NCBI RefSeq assembly: GCF_004208515.1 | Contig: NZ_SGIM01000003.1 | Location: forward strand, 124,001 to 188,000 | DNA: 64,000 nt | Direction: 5' to 3' | Source: Acinetobacter halotolerans | GTDB lineage: Bacteria > Pseudomonadota > Gammaproteobacteria > Pseudomonadales > Moraxellaceae | In this document: positions 1 to 13,888 of the stretch, in pieces | Layout: each line of letters starts with the position of its first letter | Numbering within the stretch: the first letter of the stretch is position 1 | Notes under the pieces: generated by a model | What the model was told of the DNA's origin: nothing | The model's input: the letters and a program-made list of their open reading frames with translations, nothing else | Databases searched by the model: none | Made by a program: the position numbers and the translations under genes

Positions 1-928
1 TTGCATCGGCTAATCGTTTGCTCTGTTGCTTACGTAGATGAGAGAGTGATTGCTCGGCTTGCTCTTTTTTTGCGTCCAACAAGATTGGAGCTTGCGAACC
101 AGACGACCTTAACTTTTCACCAGTTTTTTTGCGTTTTTGTGCTTTGATTTGGCTGAGGTGTTGCTGTTCCTTAAGATGCTTCAATTCTCTTTTTTCTTGC
201 TGAACAGCTTGTGACAAGGCTTTGACTTGGAGGTTATGCTGTTGCTGATAAAGTGCATAATTCCCACCATAATAATTTAAACCAAATTGATTTAATGCAA
301 AAATACTTTGTACATGAGCCAATAGCTGCCGATCATGGCTGATGATGAGTCCACCTGGAGTATGTTGAGCCATTTGGTCGATTAGCCATTGACGACCTTG
401 ACTATCTAAATGATTACTGGGTTCATCAAGTAGTAGATAATGATCTTTAAGTAGAAATAAGCGACAAAGTGCAAGTTTGGTTTTTTGACCTTCACTTAAA
501 TGTTGAATAGGTGTGCTGAGATCTGTGGGTAAGCCAGCGCTTTCTAAGAGCTGCTGCCATTGCATAGGCAAATGCCACCGATTTTCAACTTGTTCATAGT
601 CTGCAAATGAAGCGCTACCTTGTTGAATACGCTGAAAACTTGAATATAAATTTTCAATCTCTAAGGCGTGTGCAATGGTCTGTGCTTGCACACGCTGAAG
701 TTGCGCCAAATATTGATGTGGGCATTGCCACGTAATTTGACCTGAATAGGATAAGTTGCTGGCTGCTTGTCTATGCAGAATAGACATTAATACCGATTTA
801 CCTTGGCCATTACGACCAATCATTCCAGAAAATTGTTTTAAGGGGAGTTGAAAGGATAGGCTTTCAAAGAGCTTAAGCTGAGATAGTTCTAGCGTTAGAT
901 TGGTAATGATACATGCCTGTTGAGTCAT
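1..928 (-). CDS. ABC-F family ATPase, 3' end outside window
   Basis: Read from the minus strand, an open frame runs from ATG at 928 (GAGG just upstream) to the window edge, about 309 codons, so the C-terminal part is missing. The N-terminal ABC domain shows Walker A GRNGQGKS (residues 38-45), a signature LSEGQKTKLAL (about 141) and a Walker B region ending in LLLDEPSNHLD (about 165), followed by the usual H-loop SHDR. A charged, Lys/Gln-rich stretch follows, as in the linker between the two ABC domains. There are no membrane segments, which fits soluble ABC-F proteins that act on the ribosome (translation factors or antibiotic-protection proteins). Which subfamily it belongs to cannot be decided from this half. 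Confidence 0.85.
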   Translation of the reverse strand, partial: MTQQACIITNLTLELSQLKLFESLSFQLPLKQFSGMIGRNGQGKSVLMSILHRQAASNLSYSGQITWQCPHQYLAQLQRVQAQTIAHALEIENLYSSFQRIQQGSASFADYEQVENRWHLPMQWQQLLESAGLPTDLSTPIQHLSEGQKTKLALCRLFLLKDHYLLLDEPSNHLDSQGRQWLIDQMAQHTPGGLIISHDRQLLAHVQSIFALNQFGLNYYGGNYALYQQQHNLQVKALSQAVQQEKRELKHLKEQQHLSQIKAQKRKKTGEKLRSSGSQAPILLDAKKEQAEQSLSHLRKQQSKRLADA

Positions 929-1172
929 AAGAACCTCATAAACAGGATATGCAAAATAGAATGAGATAGAGAATTTTTAAAATACAAATCACTAAGGGAT
1001 AGATAAGTCTATTTTGCACATCAAAAAAGAAAATGAACTTTGATGATAAAAATAGAACTTACTTCATCGGCGTGATCTCAAATGGGTTTATTTTTACACT
1101 ATTCTATTGATGGATGGGTTAAAGGTCAAATTTCACTCTTTTAAGCTCTGTTTAAAAAAGGAGAAAAAAAAC
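929..1172. other. Intergenic, 5' regions of two divergent units
   Basis: About 300 bases lie between the ABC-F gene (minus) and the leader peptide of the DAHP synthase unit (plus). The stretch is AT-rich and should hold the ABC-F promoter. No coding frame with a ribosome binding site, RNA gene or repeat was seen. Confidence 0.5.
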
Positions 1173-1201
1173 TTGTCAAATGCTCCAATAGTGCGTAGTT
1201 T
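1173..1201 (+). promoter_or_regulatory. Putative sigma-70 promoter for the attenuator-DAHP synthase unit
   Basis: TTGTCA (1173-1178), a 17-base spacer, then TAGTTT (1196-1201). The -35 is a one-mismatch match and the -10 is weak. A start near 1208 would give a leader of about 29 bases before the leader peptide at 1237. Position and spacing support it; strength is a guess. Confidence 0.4.
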
Positions 1202-1236
1202 AGTAAGGAAGAACAGTTTTTTAGATATTTGAAATA

Positions 1237-1296
1237 ATGATGTTAAAGCATACTGTAAACACCAACGCTTATTTTTATTTTTGGCAATATATTTAG
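1237..1296 (+). CDS. Aromatic leader peptide of an attenuator
   Basis: A 19-codon ORF, ATG-ATG start and TAG stop (1294-1296), encodes MMLKHTVNTNAYFYFWQYI. Six of the last eight or nine residues are Tyr, Phe or Trp (Y-F-Y-F-W then Y), the signature of ribosome-mediated attenuation leader peptides such as those of pheA or trp operons. The stop codon overlaps the first arm of the hairpin set at 1296-1373. There is no good Shine-Dalgarno sequence close to the ATG (AAGGAAG at 1205-1211 is about 25 bases away), which is the weak point. It lies upstream of a DAHP synthase gene, the entry step of aromatic amino acid synthesis. Function is inferred from composition and position. Confidence 0.75.
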   Translation: MMLKHTVNTNAYFYFWQYI

Positions 1297-1373
1297 TTGC
1301 CTGAAGCGTTTCGGGCAACAAAAGGTTGCCCAACCAGTTAACACCTGATCGGCAACCCCGATCAGGTTTTTTT
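1296..1373 (+). promoter_or_regulatory. Transcription attenuator with competing hairpins
   Basis: Four segments can pair in mutually exclusive ways. A (1296-1305, GTTGCCTGAA) pairs with B (1310-1319, TTCGGGCAAC), ten pairs including one G-U. B (GGGCAAC, 1313-1319) pairs with C (GTTGCCC, 1325-1331), seven pairs. C (GGTTGCC, 1324-1330) pairs with GGCAACC (1351-1357), which is part of the terminator's 5' arm and loop. The terminator itself is 1344-1373. If the ribosome stalls at the aromatic codons (1270-1290), A is free, A:B forms, C is released and can invade the terminator, giving read-through. If it reaches the stop codon it covers A, B:C forms and the terminator folds. This is the standard logic of amino acid attenuators. 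Confidence 0.75.
1344..1373 (+). terminator. Rho-independent terminator of the attenuator
   Basis: Perfect nine-pair stem CCTGATCGG (1344-1352) / CCGATCAGG (1358-1366), five-base loop, then seven T (1367-1373). It lies between the first leader peptide and the DAHP synthase gene, with no gene ending upstream that would need it, so it is best read as a conditional terminator. Confidence 0.9.
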
Positions 1374-1407
1374 ATGCTTTAACATTCATCACTTTAGGAG
1401 AAATAGC

Positions 1408-1500
1408 ATGTACATATTTAACGTTTCATATTTTAGCAAGACTTCTTGGTTTTACTTTGCAAAGAAATCAACATCGCTTAGATCACACTTGCTCAAATAA
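1408..1500 (+). CDS. Second aromatic-rich leader ORF, 30 aa
   Basis: ATG at 1408 is preceded by a strong ribosome binding site, TTAGGAG (1394-1400), at good spacing. The first 17 residues MYIFNVSYFSKTSWFYF contain eight aromatic residues (Tyr 3, Phe 4, Trp 1); the tail is Lys/Ser/Leu-rich and the stop is TAA at 1498-1500. It sits after the attenuator terminator and 36 bases before the DAHP synthase start, with a short hairpin between. It may couple aromatic aminoacyl-tRNA supply to translation of the next gene. No similar protein is recognised; a regulatory role is inferred from composition and position. Confidence 0.65.
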   Translation: MYIFNVSYFSKTSWFYFAKKSTSLRSHLLK

Positions 1501-1503
1501 ATA

Positions 1504-1525
1504 TTGGGACTGTGCGACAGTCCAA
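1504..1525 (+). promoter_or_regulatory. Hairpin next to the DAHP synthase ribosome binding site
   Basis: GACTG (1508-1512) pairs with CAGTC (1518-1522), extended by G-C and two T-A pairs around one bulged G, closing just at AAAGGAA (1524-1530), the ribosome binding site of the next gene. A ribosome ending at the leader ORF stop (1498-1500) would cover or melt the 5' arm, so translational coupling is possible. Confidence 0.5.
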
Positions 1526-1536
1526 AGGAATTGCCA

Positions 1537-2580
1537 ATGAACGCTTTAAATACTGCTTTAACACAATCAAAAAGTCATACAAAAGAAACAATGCTCAGCT
1601 TACCTTCGCAACTTAAAGCGCAGTATCCCTTGTCTGCTACTTTAGCGCAGCAAATTTCAAAACATCGTCAAACGATTCAGAATATTTTATCAGGACAAGA
1701 TCACCGTTTAATGGTGATTACAGGTCCTTGTTCGATTCATGATCCTATCGCCGTTCTAGAATATGCTGATCGTCTACAGCAACTACAAGAACAAGTAAAA
1801 GATCAGATATTTCTTGTGATGCGCGCATATATTGAAAAACCACGGACAACAGTGGGTTGGAAAGGTTTTTTGTATGATCCAAATTTAGATGGATCATCGG
1901 ATTTACAACTTGGTTTAGAAAAATCACGCGCGCTTTATTTACAGTTGATTGAGAAAGGTTTACCAATCGCGAGTGAAATCCTCAGTCCTATGGCAACTGG
2001 TTATTTTGATGATTTACTCGCTTGGGGGGCAATTGGCGCCCGTACCAGCGAATCTCAAATTCACCGTGAGATTGCCAGTCATATGCCATACAGCATTGGC
2101 TTCAAGAATGGTACGGATGGTTCGATTCAAATTGCCTTAGATGCAATCCAATCTGCGGTACATGGTCATCAATTTTTAGGAATGACACAACAAGGTTTAC
2201 CTGCAATTTTGCACAGTGAAGGTAATCCATTACCGCATTTAATTTTACGCGGTTCAAATCACGGAAAGAACTATGATCTAGCTTCCATTCAGGCAATGCA
2301 TTTTAAACATAAACATTTACCTGCATTGGTGATTGATTGTAGTCATGGTAATAGTGGTAAAGATCCTTTGTTACAGCCACAGGTTTTGCAGCAAATTATT
2401 ATTGAGCGTGCTGAATCTAAAGTTCGTGGTGTCATGTTAGAAAGTCATTTGGTTGATGGGAATCAGAAGATTTCTTGTGATATGACCTATGGTCAGTCTG
2501 TTACAGATGGCTGCTTAGGGTGGGATAAAACCGAACAAGTTTTATTAGATGTTGCAGAGCAAATGCGACATAAAAAATAA
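1537..2580 (+). CDS. aroG: 3-deoxy-7-phosphoheptulonate (DAHP) synthase, class I
   Basis: Condenses phosphoenolpyruvate and erythrose 4-phosphate to DAHP, the first step of the shikimate pathway, in the cytosol. The 347-residue length and motifs match the AroF/AroG/AroH family: GPCSIHD (63-69), RAYIEKPRTTVGWKG (96-110), GARTSESQ, GFKNGTDG (188-195), ILRGS and IDCSHGN. Start: ATG 1537 has AAAGGAA eight bases upstream; an in-frame TTG at 1504 lies inside the hairpin and is unlikely. The gene is preceded by two aromatic leader ORFs and an attenuator, so supply of charged aromatic tRNAs probably controls it in addition to the feedback inhibition typical of the family. The isozyme letter is conventional; the effector (Phe, Tyr or Trp) cannot be read from sequence alone. 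Confidence 0.93.
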   Translation: MNALNTALTQSKSHTKETMLSLPSQLKAQYPLSATLAQQISKHRQTIQNILSGQDHRLMVITGPCSIHDPIAVLEYADRLQQLQEQVKDQIFLVMRAYIEKPRTTVGWKGFLYDPNLDGSSDLQLGLEKSRALYLQLIEKGLPIASEILSPMATGYFDDLLAWGAIGARTSESQIHREIASHMPYSIGFKNGTDGSIQIALDAIQSAVHGHQFLGMTQQGLPAILHSEGNPLPHLILRGSNHGKNYDLASIQAMHFKHKHLPALVIDCSHGNSGKDPLLQPQVLQQIIIERAESKVRGVMLESHLVDGNQKISCDMTYGQSVTDGCLGWDKTEQVLLDVAEQMRHKK

Positions 2581-2587
2581 TTTTTCT

Positions 2588-2620
2588 AAAAAAGCCAGTC
2601 TTAATTAGACTGGCTTTTTT
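2588..2620. terminator. Bidirectional rho-independent terminator
   Basis: Stem AGCCAGTCT / AGACTGGCT with a short loop, flanked by A-run on the left and T-run on the right, between convergent DAHP synthase (plus) and hydrolase (minus) genes. Confidence 0.9.
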
Positions 2621-2632
2621 ATTTTTAAAATA

Positions 2633-3556
2633 TTACAAGACTGCCGATATAGACTGAGCAGTAAGAAAATACCCAATTTCCTGACTAAACTTTCTAGGTT
2701 CGGTAATCAGCGGCGTATGTCCAGAACGTTCAAAATAAACTGTTTTGGCATTTGCTACACTCTTTGCAATAAGTGTCTGACCTGTTTCAGGGTAAAGGCT
2801 AGATTCACGACCGATAAAAAAGGTAGTTGGACAGTTTACTTGGCCAATGGCTTCTCTATAGTCTTCATTGTGATTTAAATAATTTTCAACATACCAAAGC
2901 AAGTAATCTAAGCGTTGAATCGGCAGTAAGTATTTTTGTAGGAAAGGGCGATTCAGTGCGAGTCTAAAAATTTTAGGGCTATAGGTATTGCTACTTTGTA
3001 GTTCAATAAACGCTCCCCATAAACTTACCAGTTTATAACGTATATCACTTGGTAGATCTTCAAGCTTTTGTGCATGCTTATAATTGAGTAAAAGTGTTTG
3101 AATATCGAGAAGCAGATTTTTGAATTGAGCATGCTTTTCTCCAAACAAGCCATAATGCCAAGAGTCGTCTACTGAAATCTTAGGGGTTTGGTCAATATGA
3201 AGATAAGCTTTGAGTTTTTCTGCTAAACCACCATGTTTCATGCCATGCATCGCTGTAGTTGCACCCATGGAGTAGCCCATTAAGATAAACTGATCTAATT
3301 TTAATTGTTTAATCAGATGGGCAATATCATTCCAATGACTAGAAATCGCATCCGTCTCGGGAATTGCACAATGCTTAGAGCCACCAAAACCGCGCCAATC
3401 TGGAATAATAAATTCATATTGCTTGCGATTCGTAAATAAGAAAGGAAGCCATTGCCAGCTTTGCATACCTAGCCCAGATAGAACGAGCACAGGTTCTCCT
3501 TCACCAACGCGTCGTACAAATAATTTTTCTTGATCAGGCATGGTATAAAACGGCAT
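2633..3556 (-). CDS. Alpha/beta-fold hydrolase
   Basis: A 307-residue protein with the alpha/beta hydrolase pattern: oxyanion-region SGLGMQSW (27-34), DWRGFGGS (53-60), nucleophile elbow GYSMG with Ser96, and a C-terminal SGHTPL with the catalytic His at about 280. There is no signal peptide, so it is probably cytosolic; the substrate is unknown. It overlaps the upstream PadR-type regulator gene by one base (TAATG), so the two are one operon. The divergent FadH-like reductase shares the control region, suggesting a role in fatty acid or ester catabolism, but that is inference. Confidence 0.85.
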   Translation of the reverse strand: MPFYTMPDQEKLFVRRVGEGEPVLVLSGLGMQSWQWLPFLFTNRKQYEFIIPDWRGFGGSKHCAIPETDAISSHWNDIAHLIKQLKLDQFILMGYSMGATTAMHGMKHGGLAEKLKAYLHIDQTPKISVDDSWHYGLFGEKHAQFKNLLLDIQTLLLNYKHAQKLEDLPSDIRYKLVSLWGAFIELQSSNTYSPKIFRLALNRPFLQKYLLPIQRLDYLLWYVENYLNHNEDYREAIGQVNCPTTFFIGRESSLYPETGQTLIAKSVANAKTVYFERSGHTPLITEPRKFSQEIGYFLTAQSISAVL

Positions 3557-4113
3557 TATTTTTCTCCTTTGTCTAGTTCTTCAAACTTTTTAAGTTGAGG
3601 AATCATTTGTTCTAACCATTTTATCCATTCATTTTCTTTAATGATACCGAGTTCAAGAATCATTTTATGGATAAACAAAACGCGATTGGTCGGTTCAGTA
3701 TTTTTAAAGTCTTTATCATGTATTGCTTGATACAGACTTAATTTTTCTTTGTGTAATTCTAGATGTCTCTCAAGTTCGGGTAGGATGTTATTACCGCCCA
3801 ATTGTGCTTCAGCTCTTAATCTGACCATGAGGTCATCGCGTAGTTGTGCTGGTTCGCTTTGTTGTTCAATCCAAGCTGCGAGCTGTATTCTTCCAAGTTG
3901 TTCGATTTGATAAGTTTTTTTTCGACTATTGGCTGTTTGCTCTTCTAAGGTGGAGATCCATTCTTTTTTCAGCATACCATTGAGTTCGCGATAAATTTGC
4001 TGATGAGTTGCATTCCAAAAAAAGCCCATTGAACGATCAAAACGACGAGCTAACTCAAAACCTGTGCTTGGTTTTTCTAATAAGCTGGTCAATAAAACAT
4101 GGGCAAGTGACAT
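3556..4113 (-). CDS. PadR family transcriptional regulator
   Basis: About 185 residues. The N-terminal winged helix (LAHVLLTSLLEKPSTGFELARRF ... QQIYRELNGMLKKEW, broken here) and the C-terminal helical dimerisation domain (Vir_act_alpha_C type) match PadR proteins of the longer class. ATG 4113 (MSLAHVLL) fits the usual family N-terminus; ATG 4119 two codons earlier is possible. It is co-transcribed with the hydrolase and faces the fadH-like gene. Two inverted repeats in the shared promoter region (4147-4166 and 4192-4205) are good candidates for its operators, implying repression relieved by a ligand, perhaps an acyl or aromatic compound. Confidence 0.88.
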   Translation of the reverse strand: MSLAHVLLTSLLEKPSTGFELARRFDRSMGFFWNATHQQIYRELNGMLKKEWISTLEEQTANSRKKTYQIEQLGRIQLAAWIEQQSEPAQLRDDLMVRLRAEAQLGGNNILPELERHLELHKEKLSLYQAIHDKDFKNTEPTNRVLFIHKMILELGIIKENEWIKWLEQMIPQLKKFEELDKGEK

Positions 4114-4146
4114 AACCATCCAAGAAATAAAAAGTGACTCTTTAGA

Positions 4147-6263
<2,117 letters not shown>

Positions 6264-6338
6264 ATAAATTTTATGGACATTTTCTCTTAGGGGGAAATGT
6301 CCATTCCATTAAAGATTAAAATCCAAGGAAATATAACA

Positions 6339-6752
6339 ATGGCGATTGAAACAACAAGAAAAGCTGTACAACTTTGGCATCAAATGATTAAAACAGGTAA
6401 TTTGTCCATTTTAAGTGATTTACTTTCAGAGGAAGTGGTTTTTCGTTCACCCGTCGCATATAAGCCTTATGAAGGGAAACAGGTTGTTTTCTTTATCTTG
6501 AGTAATGTCATTCAGGTTTTTCAAGATTTTGCCTATCATCGAGAGTTTTATACCGACGATAGCGAAAGCGTCGTACTCGAATTTAGTGCCAATGTAAGCG
6601 GAAAATCATTAAAAGGCATTGATATGATTCGTTTTAATGATCAAGGGGAAATTACTGATTTTGAGGTCATGATTCGTCCAATGAGTGGTTTAGCAGCGTT
6701 GGCAGAACAAATGGGCGCTCGATTAGCAAAATACCAAACTGCTCAACCATAA
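6339..6752 (+). CDS. NTF2-like (SnoaL-type) small protein
   Basis: A 137-residue protein with the cone-shaped NTF2/SnoaL pattern: N-terminal helix with LWHQMIKTGNL, a LSEEVVFRSPV strand, and a C-terminal sheet with DQGEITDFEVMIRP. ATG 6339 has AAGGAA upstream; the in-frame ATG at 6297 has none. Proteins of this type bind or isomerise small hydrophobic ligands, but no catalytic residue can be assigned here. It follows fadH by 75 bases and is probably read with it. Confidence 0.75.
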   Translation: MAIETTRKAVQLWHQMIKTGNLSILSDLLSEEVVFRSPVAYKPYEGKQVVFFILSNVIQVFQDFAYHREFYTDDSESVVLEFSANVSGKSLKGIDMIRFNDQGEITDFEVMIRPMSGLAALAEQMGARLAKYQTAQP

Positions 6753-6765
6753 ATAGCCTAAGTAA
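6752..6765 (+). repeat. Short dispersed repeat, copy 1
   Basis: AATAGCCTAAGTAA starts at the stop codon of the NTF2-like gene. The same 14 bases occur at 14608 and 18372, all on this strand and all just after or between genes. Confidence 0.7.
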
Positions 6766-6781
6766 CTTAGAGATCATTAAA

Positions 6782-7498
6782 ATGTGGCTAAAACTTTCAA
6801 CGATTGCTTTATTCCCTATACTGATTGTACAGGGAACGCGAGTTCGTAAGAATACACCACAGTTGTCTGAACCTAGTGGCGAGCGAGAAGGGTGCGTTGG
6901 TCAAGGTCATTCCCTTTCTCTTTTGATTTTAGGCGATTCTGCTGCGGCAGGCGTTGGTGTTGAAACACAACAGGAAGCTTTGTCTGGGATGATTATCTCA
7001 GAATTAAAAACGGAATATGCTTTGCAATGGAAACTTCACGCAAAAACGGGTAATACCACTAAACAGTTATTTCGGGCAGTACAGGGTTTAAACCAACAAC
7101 AATATGATGTTGTGGTGACTTCGATTGGTGTTAATGATGTCACTAAACTGATTTCTGCCAGGACTTGGATAAAACAACAAAAACAATTATTTACCCAAAT
7201 ACAGCACCACTTTCAGCCAAAATTGGTTATTGTATCAGGAGTACCACCTATGCAGCATTTTCCAGCACTGCCTCAGCCATTGGCTTGGTTGTTTGGAAAA
7301 TATGCAGAGCAAATGAATAAAACCTTACAACAATGGCTCGCTACACAAGAACAATTTAGATTTATTGCATACGATATCGAAGCTTTACAGGCTCTAAATT
7401 TTCCGATGGCAAAGGATGGTTTCCATCCTAGTAAAGAAGTTTATGCAATTTGGGGGAAACAAGTCGCAGATTTAGTGCGACAGTCGTTTAGGCCCTAG
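6782..7498 (+). CDS. SGNH/GDSL-family esterase
   Basis: A 238-residue protein with all SGNH blocks: GDSAAAGVG with Ser53, the conserved Gly and Asn (GVND, residues 116-119) and the C-terminal DGFHPS with Asp212 and His215. The hydrophobic N-terminus (residues 1-20) could be an export signal or anchor, without a clear cleavage site. It probably hydrolyses acyl esters or lysophospholipids. It lies 29 bases after the NTF2-like gene and 18 bases before the next hydrolase, in one likely operon. Confidence 0.85.
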   Translation: MWLKLSTIALFPILIVQGTRVRKNTPQLSEPSGEREGCVGQGHSLSLLILGDSAAAGVGVETQQEALSGMIISELKTEYALQWKLHAKTGNTTKQLFRAVQGLNQQQYDVVVTSIGVNDVTKLISARTWIKQQKQLFTQIQHHFQPKLVIVSGVPPMQHFPALPQPLAWLFGKYAEQMNKTLQQWLATQEQFRFIAYDIEALQALNFPMAKDGFHPSKEVYAIWGKQVADLVRQSFRP

Positions 7499-7516
7499 TA
7501 GAGGGAGGAATGAAGT

Positions 7517-8602
7517 ATGGGTATATTCACTCTAAATAAACTTAAAAATTTAGGTTTGAATCTATTTGATTTGGCACTCGGTGCCGAACCACCAAAAATG
7601 TATTATCACCCAAAAGGCAAAATTAAAGATGTTCTGGAGAAGTTACCTCAATTAAAGCAAAAGTATCGCCCGACACCTTGGTTGAGCAATACACATGTCC
7701 ATCTTTTATATTTTGATATTATTAGAAAGAAAACAATCAAATTAGAATATGATCGTATTGACCAACTTACCATGCAAGATGGTGGTGTTACTGCGATTGC
7801 TTGGTATGGTTATCATCTGCCTGTCACTACACCCACTGTGGTGATCATGCATACGATTACAGGTACGCCTGAAAGTATGCGAGAGTTGGTCAAAGATTTA
7901 CATCAATACACGGGATGGCGAATTGCACTTTGTCTACGCCGTGGCCATGCAGGTTTACCTATGCCTGTACCGCAAATTTCATTATTTGGTTCAACCCGTG
8001 ATCTCAAAGAACAACTTGATCATATCCAGAAACTGTTCCCAAGTTCTGATTTATACGCAGTGGGATCTTCTGCGGGAACAGGCTTATTGGTACGTTATTT
8101 GGGAGAGCAAGGTGAAGATACGCCATTTAAAGCAGCTTTCGCTATGTGTCCTGGTTATGACACAGAAATTGGCTTTAAAAATGTTCATCCTTTCTATAGC
8201 AAATTGATGACCAAAAAATTATTTAAACATTTTATTTACCCTTATCAAAATATCTGGAGTCGGGTTGCTTCTCTTGAAAAGGTATTGGCGACAACAAGCC
8301 TAGAAGAATTTGAAAAAGCCTATTTTGAAATGGCTGGCTATCAGGATTATCAAACTTATTGTAAAGCCATAAACCCAATTTATGTGTTTGAAAATATCAA
8401 AATCCCATTAATGATTCTAAATGCAGAGGACGATCCGGTTTGTTCAATTAAAAATTTAGAGCCGTATAAGGACAAGATTCAGCAGATGGATAATATGGTA
8501 GTGATCACTACGAAAAAGGGAAGTCACTGTGGCTTCTATGAGAGTTTAACGGTGAAGTCTTGGGCATCTCGGTTGATGGCAGATTTCTTTAAGAATTATT
8601 AG
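7517..8602 (+). CDS. Alpha/beta hydrolase, EMB8/ABHD1-3-like
   Basis: A 361-residue protein of the COG0429-type alpha/beta hydrolases. It shows the RRGHAG strand-turn (141-146), nucleophile elbow GSSAG with Ser185, an acid in NAEDDP (Asp305 or Asp306) and catalytic His337 in GSHCGF. Relatives act on lipids or short-chain esters. It has GGAGG-like bases before ATG 7517, no signal peptide, and ends at a terminator, so the fadH-NTF2-SGNH-hydrolase run ends here. Confidence 0.85.
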   Translation: MGIFTLNKLKNLGLNLFDLALGAEPPKMYYHPKGKIKDVLEKLPQLKQKYRPTPWLSNTHVHLLYFDIIRKKTIKLEYDRIDQLTMQDGGVTAIAWYGYHLPVTTPTVVIMHTITGTPESMRELVKDLHQYTGWRIALCLRRGHAGLPMPVPQISLFGSTRDLKEQLDHIQKLFPSSDLYAVGSSAGTGLLVRYLGEQGEDTPFKAAFAMCPGYDTEIGFKNVHPFYSKLMTKKLFKHFIYPYQNIWSRVASLEKVLATTSLEEFEKAYFEMAGYQDYQTYCKAINPIYVFENIKIPLMILNAEDDPVCSIKNLEPYKDKIQQMDNMVVITTKKGSHCGFYESLTVKSWASRLMADFFKNY

Positions 8603-8622
8603 AAGTTTTTAATATTCTATAT

Positions 8623-8654
8623 AAAAAAGCCAGTTACATTTAACTGGCTTTTTT
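8623..8654. terminator. Bidirectional rho-independent terminator
   Basis: GCCAGTTA / TAACTGGC stem with A-run before and T-run after, between convergent genes. Confidence 0.9.
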
Positions 8655-8673
8655 AAACGCTTATTTTAAGAGA

Positions 8674-9120
8674 TTAATTATTTAATGCAGGCGTTGCAGC
8701 AGCAATTGCAGCAGCGACAGCATCTTCTTCACTTTGACCAGAAGTATTCGATTTAGATGGTTTTGGCTGTTCAACTCTTGGTGCACTCGGTTGTTCTGTA
8801 CGAGGAGCTTCAGATTGGGCAGCCGTATTATTTGTGCTTTGGGTTTGAGCAGGTCGAGTTTCACGACGAATTTCAGTGGTCGTATTTTCAGTTTCTTCAC
8901 GCGTCGTTTCAATTACAGGAGCGGGAGCTTCTTCTGTATTAATACTTTCTAAAGACTCAAACACTTCAGTCTTGGCAGCTTCAGGCTGTTGCTCTGTCAT
9001 TTGTGTCTCAGCAGCCTGTTCAGTTTGCTCTTCGTTCTTCGGTTCTTCTTTTTTCACACAAGCTGTAAGTAAAAGACCAGTCGCAAGTGCTGCACAAATT
9101 AAAAGTTTTTTATTCGCCAT
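8674..9120 (-). CDS. Low-complexity lipoprotein
   Basis: A 148-residue protein with a type II signal (positively charged start, hydrophobic core, lipobox LTAC, lipidated Cys21). The mature part is a Glu/Thr/Gln/Pro-rich, presumably disordered tether without a fold, ending in an Ala-rich stretch. It should be membrane-anchored in the periplasm or outer membrane. No known domain is recognised. Confidence 0.8.
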   Translation of the reverse strand: MANKKLLICAALATGLLLTACVKKEEPKNEEQTEQAAETQMTEQQPEAAKTEVFESLESINTEEAPAPVIETTREETENTTTEIRRETRPAQTQSTNNTAAQSEAPRTEQPSAPRVEQPKPSKSNTSGQSEEDAVAAAIAAATPALNN

Positions 9121-11121
<2,001 letters not shown>

Positions 11122-11156
11122 ATAATGTAGGCTTTAAATAAACTGGGAAAGTTTAG

Positions 11157-12014
<858 letters not shown>

Positions 12015-12022
12015 ACCAATCT

Positions 12023-12053
12023 TTCCCCTTTGAGTTCCTCTATAGAAGGGGAA
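12023..12053 (+). other. Intercistronic hairpin, kdsA-eno
   Basis: TTCCCCTT (12023-12030) pairs with AAGGGGAA (12046-12053) around a 15-base loop. No T-run follows, so it is more likely a processing or stability element than a full terminator. Confidence 0.5.
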
Positions 12054-12075
12054 TGCTAAGGAAATATGGGTTTAA

Positions 12076-13395
<1,320 letters not shown>

Positions 13396-13429
13396 GGTCA
13401 ATCTCAGCTATGTTGAATTCTCCTGACCC

Positions 13430-13484
13430 TCTTTCTTTACAAAAGAGAGAAACTTCACGAATTCAGAATCCTATAGAATTCGTG
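13430..13484 (+). other. Two hairpins between eno and ftsB
   Basis: CTCTTT pairs with AAAGAG (about 13432-13449), and CACGAATTC (13456-13464) pairs with GAATTCGTG (13476-13484), nine pairs with an 11-base loop. Neither has a T-run. They may cut or attenuate the transcript between highly expressed eno and ftsB. Confidence 0.5.
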
Positions 13485-13522
13485 ACTGATCTTCCTTTAA
13501 AGAGGGATATAGGGAGTTTTTT

Positions 13523-13888
13523 ATGTTAGAGATTTTTCGATCTACTTCAAGTAAGTTGATTCTGTTACTTGCAATCGTTTTGATTGCAAGTTTACAGTAT
13601 CGGTTTTGGCTAGGTGAGGGCGGATACGTTCCTCATCAGGCTTTAACCCACCAAATTCAACAACAAGCTGAAATCAACACTGAGTTAAAAGAGCGTAACC
13701 GCATTTTGGCCGCAGAAGTTTTTGATTTAAAAAATGGAAGTGAGGCAATTGAGGAACATGCACGCCTAGATTTAGGTTTAGTCAAACCTAATGAAACCTT
13801 TGTGCAAATGAGTACCATCAGTACCCATTACAAACCCATTTATATTGATCCAAATGCAAAAGTAGATACCGCAACCAATGAAAACTAA
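13523..13888 (+). CDS. ftsB: Cell division protein FtsB
   Basis: A 121-residue single-pass inner-membrane protein: a membrane segment near residues 10-27, then a periplasmic coiled coil (EINTELKERNRILAAEVFDLK) and the DLGLVKPNE region. It forms the FtsQLB complex that activates septal peptidoglycan synthesis. The position between eno and ispD is the conserved one. It is somewhat longer than E. coli FtsB (103) by a C-terminal tail. Confidence 0.95.
   Translation: MLEIFRSTSSKLILLLAIVLIASLQYRFWLGEGGYVPHQALTHQIQQQAEINTELKERNRILAAEVFDLKNGSEAIEEHARLDLGLVKPNETFVQMSTISTHYKPIYIDPNAKVDTATNEN

Noticed and set aside
1133..1333. Minus-strand 66-codon ORF over the attenuator
   Set aside because: It is the antisense shadow of the leader peptide and hairpins, with no ribosome binding site of its own.
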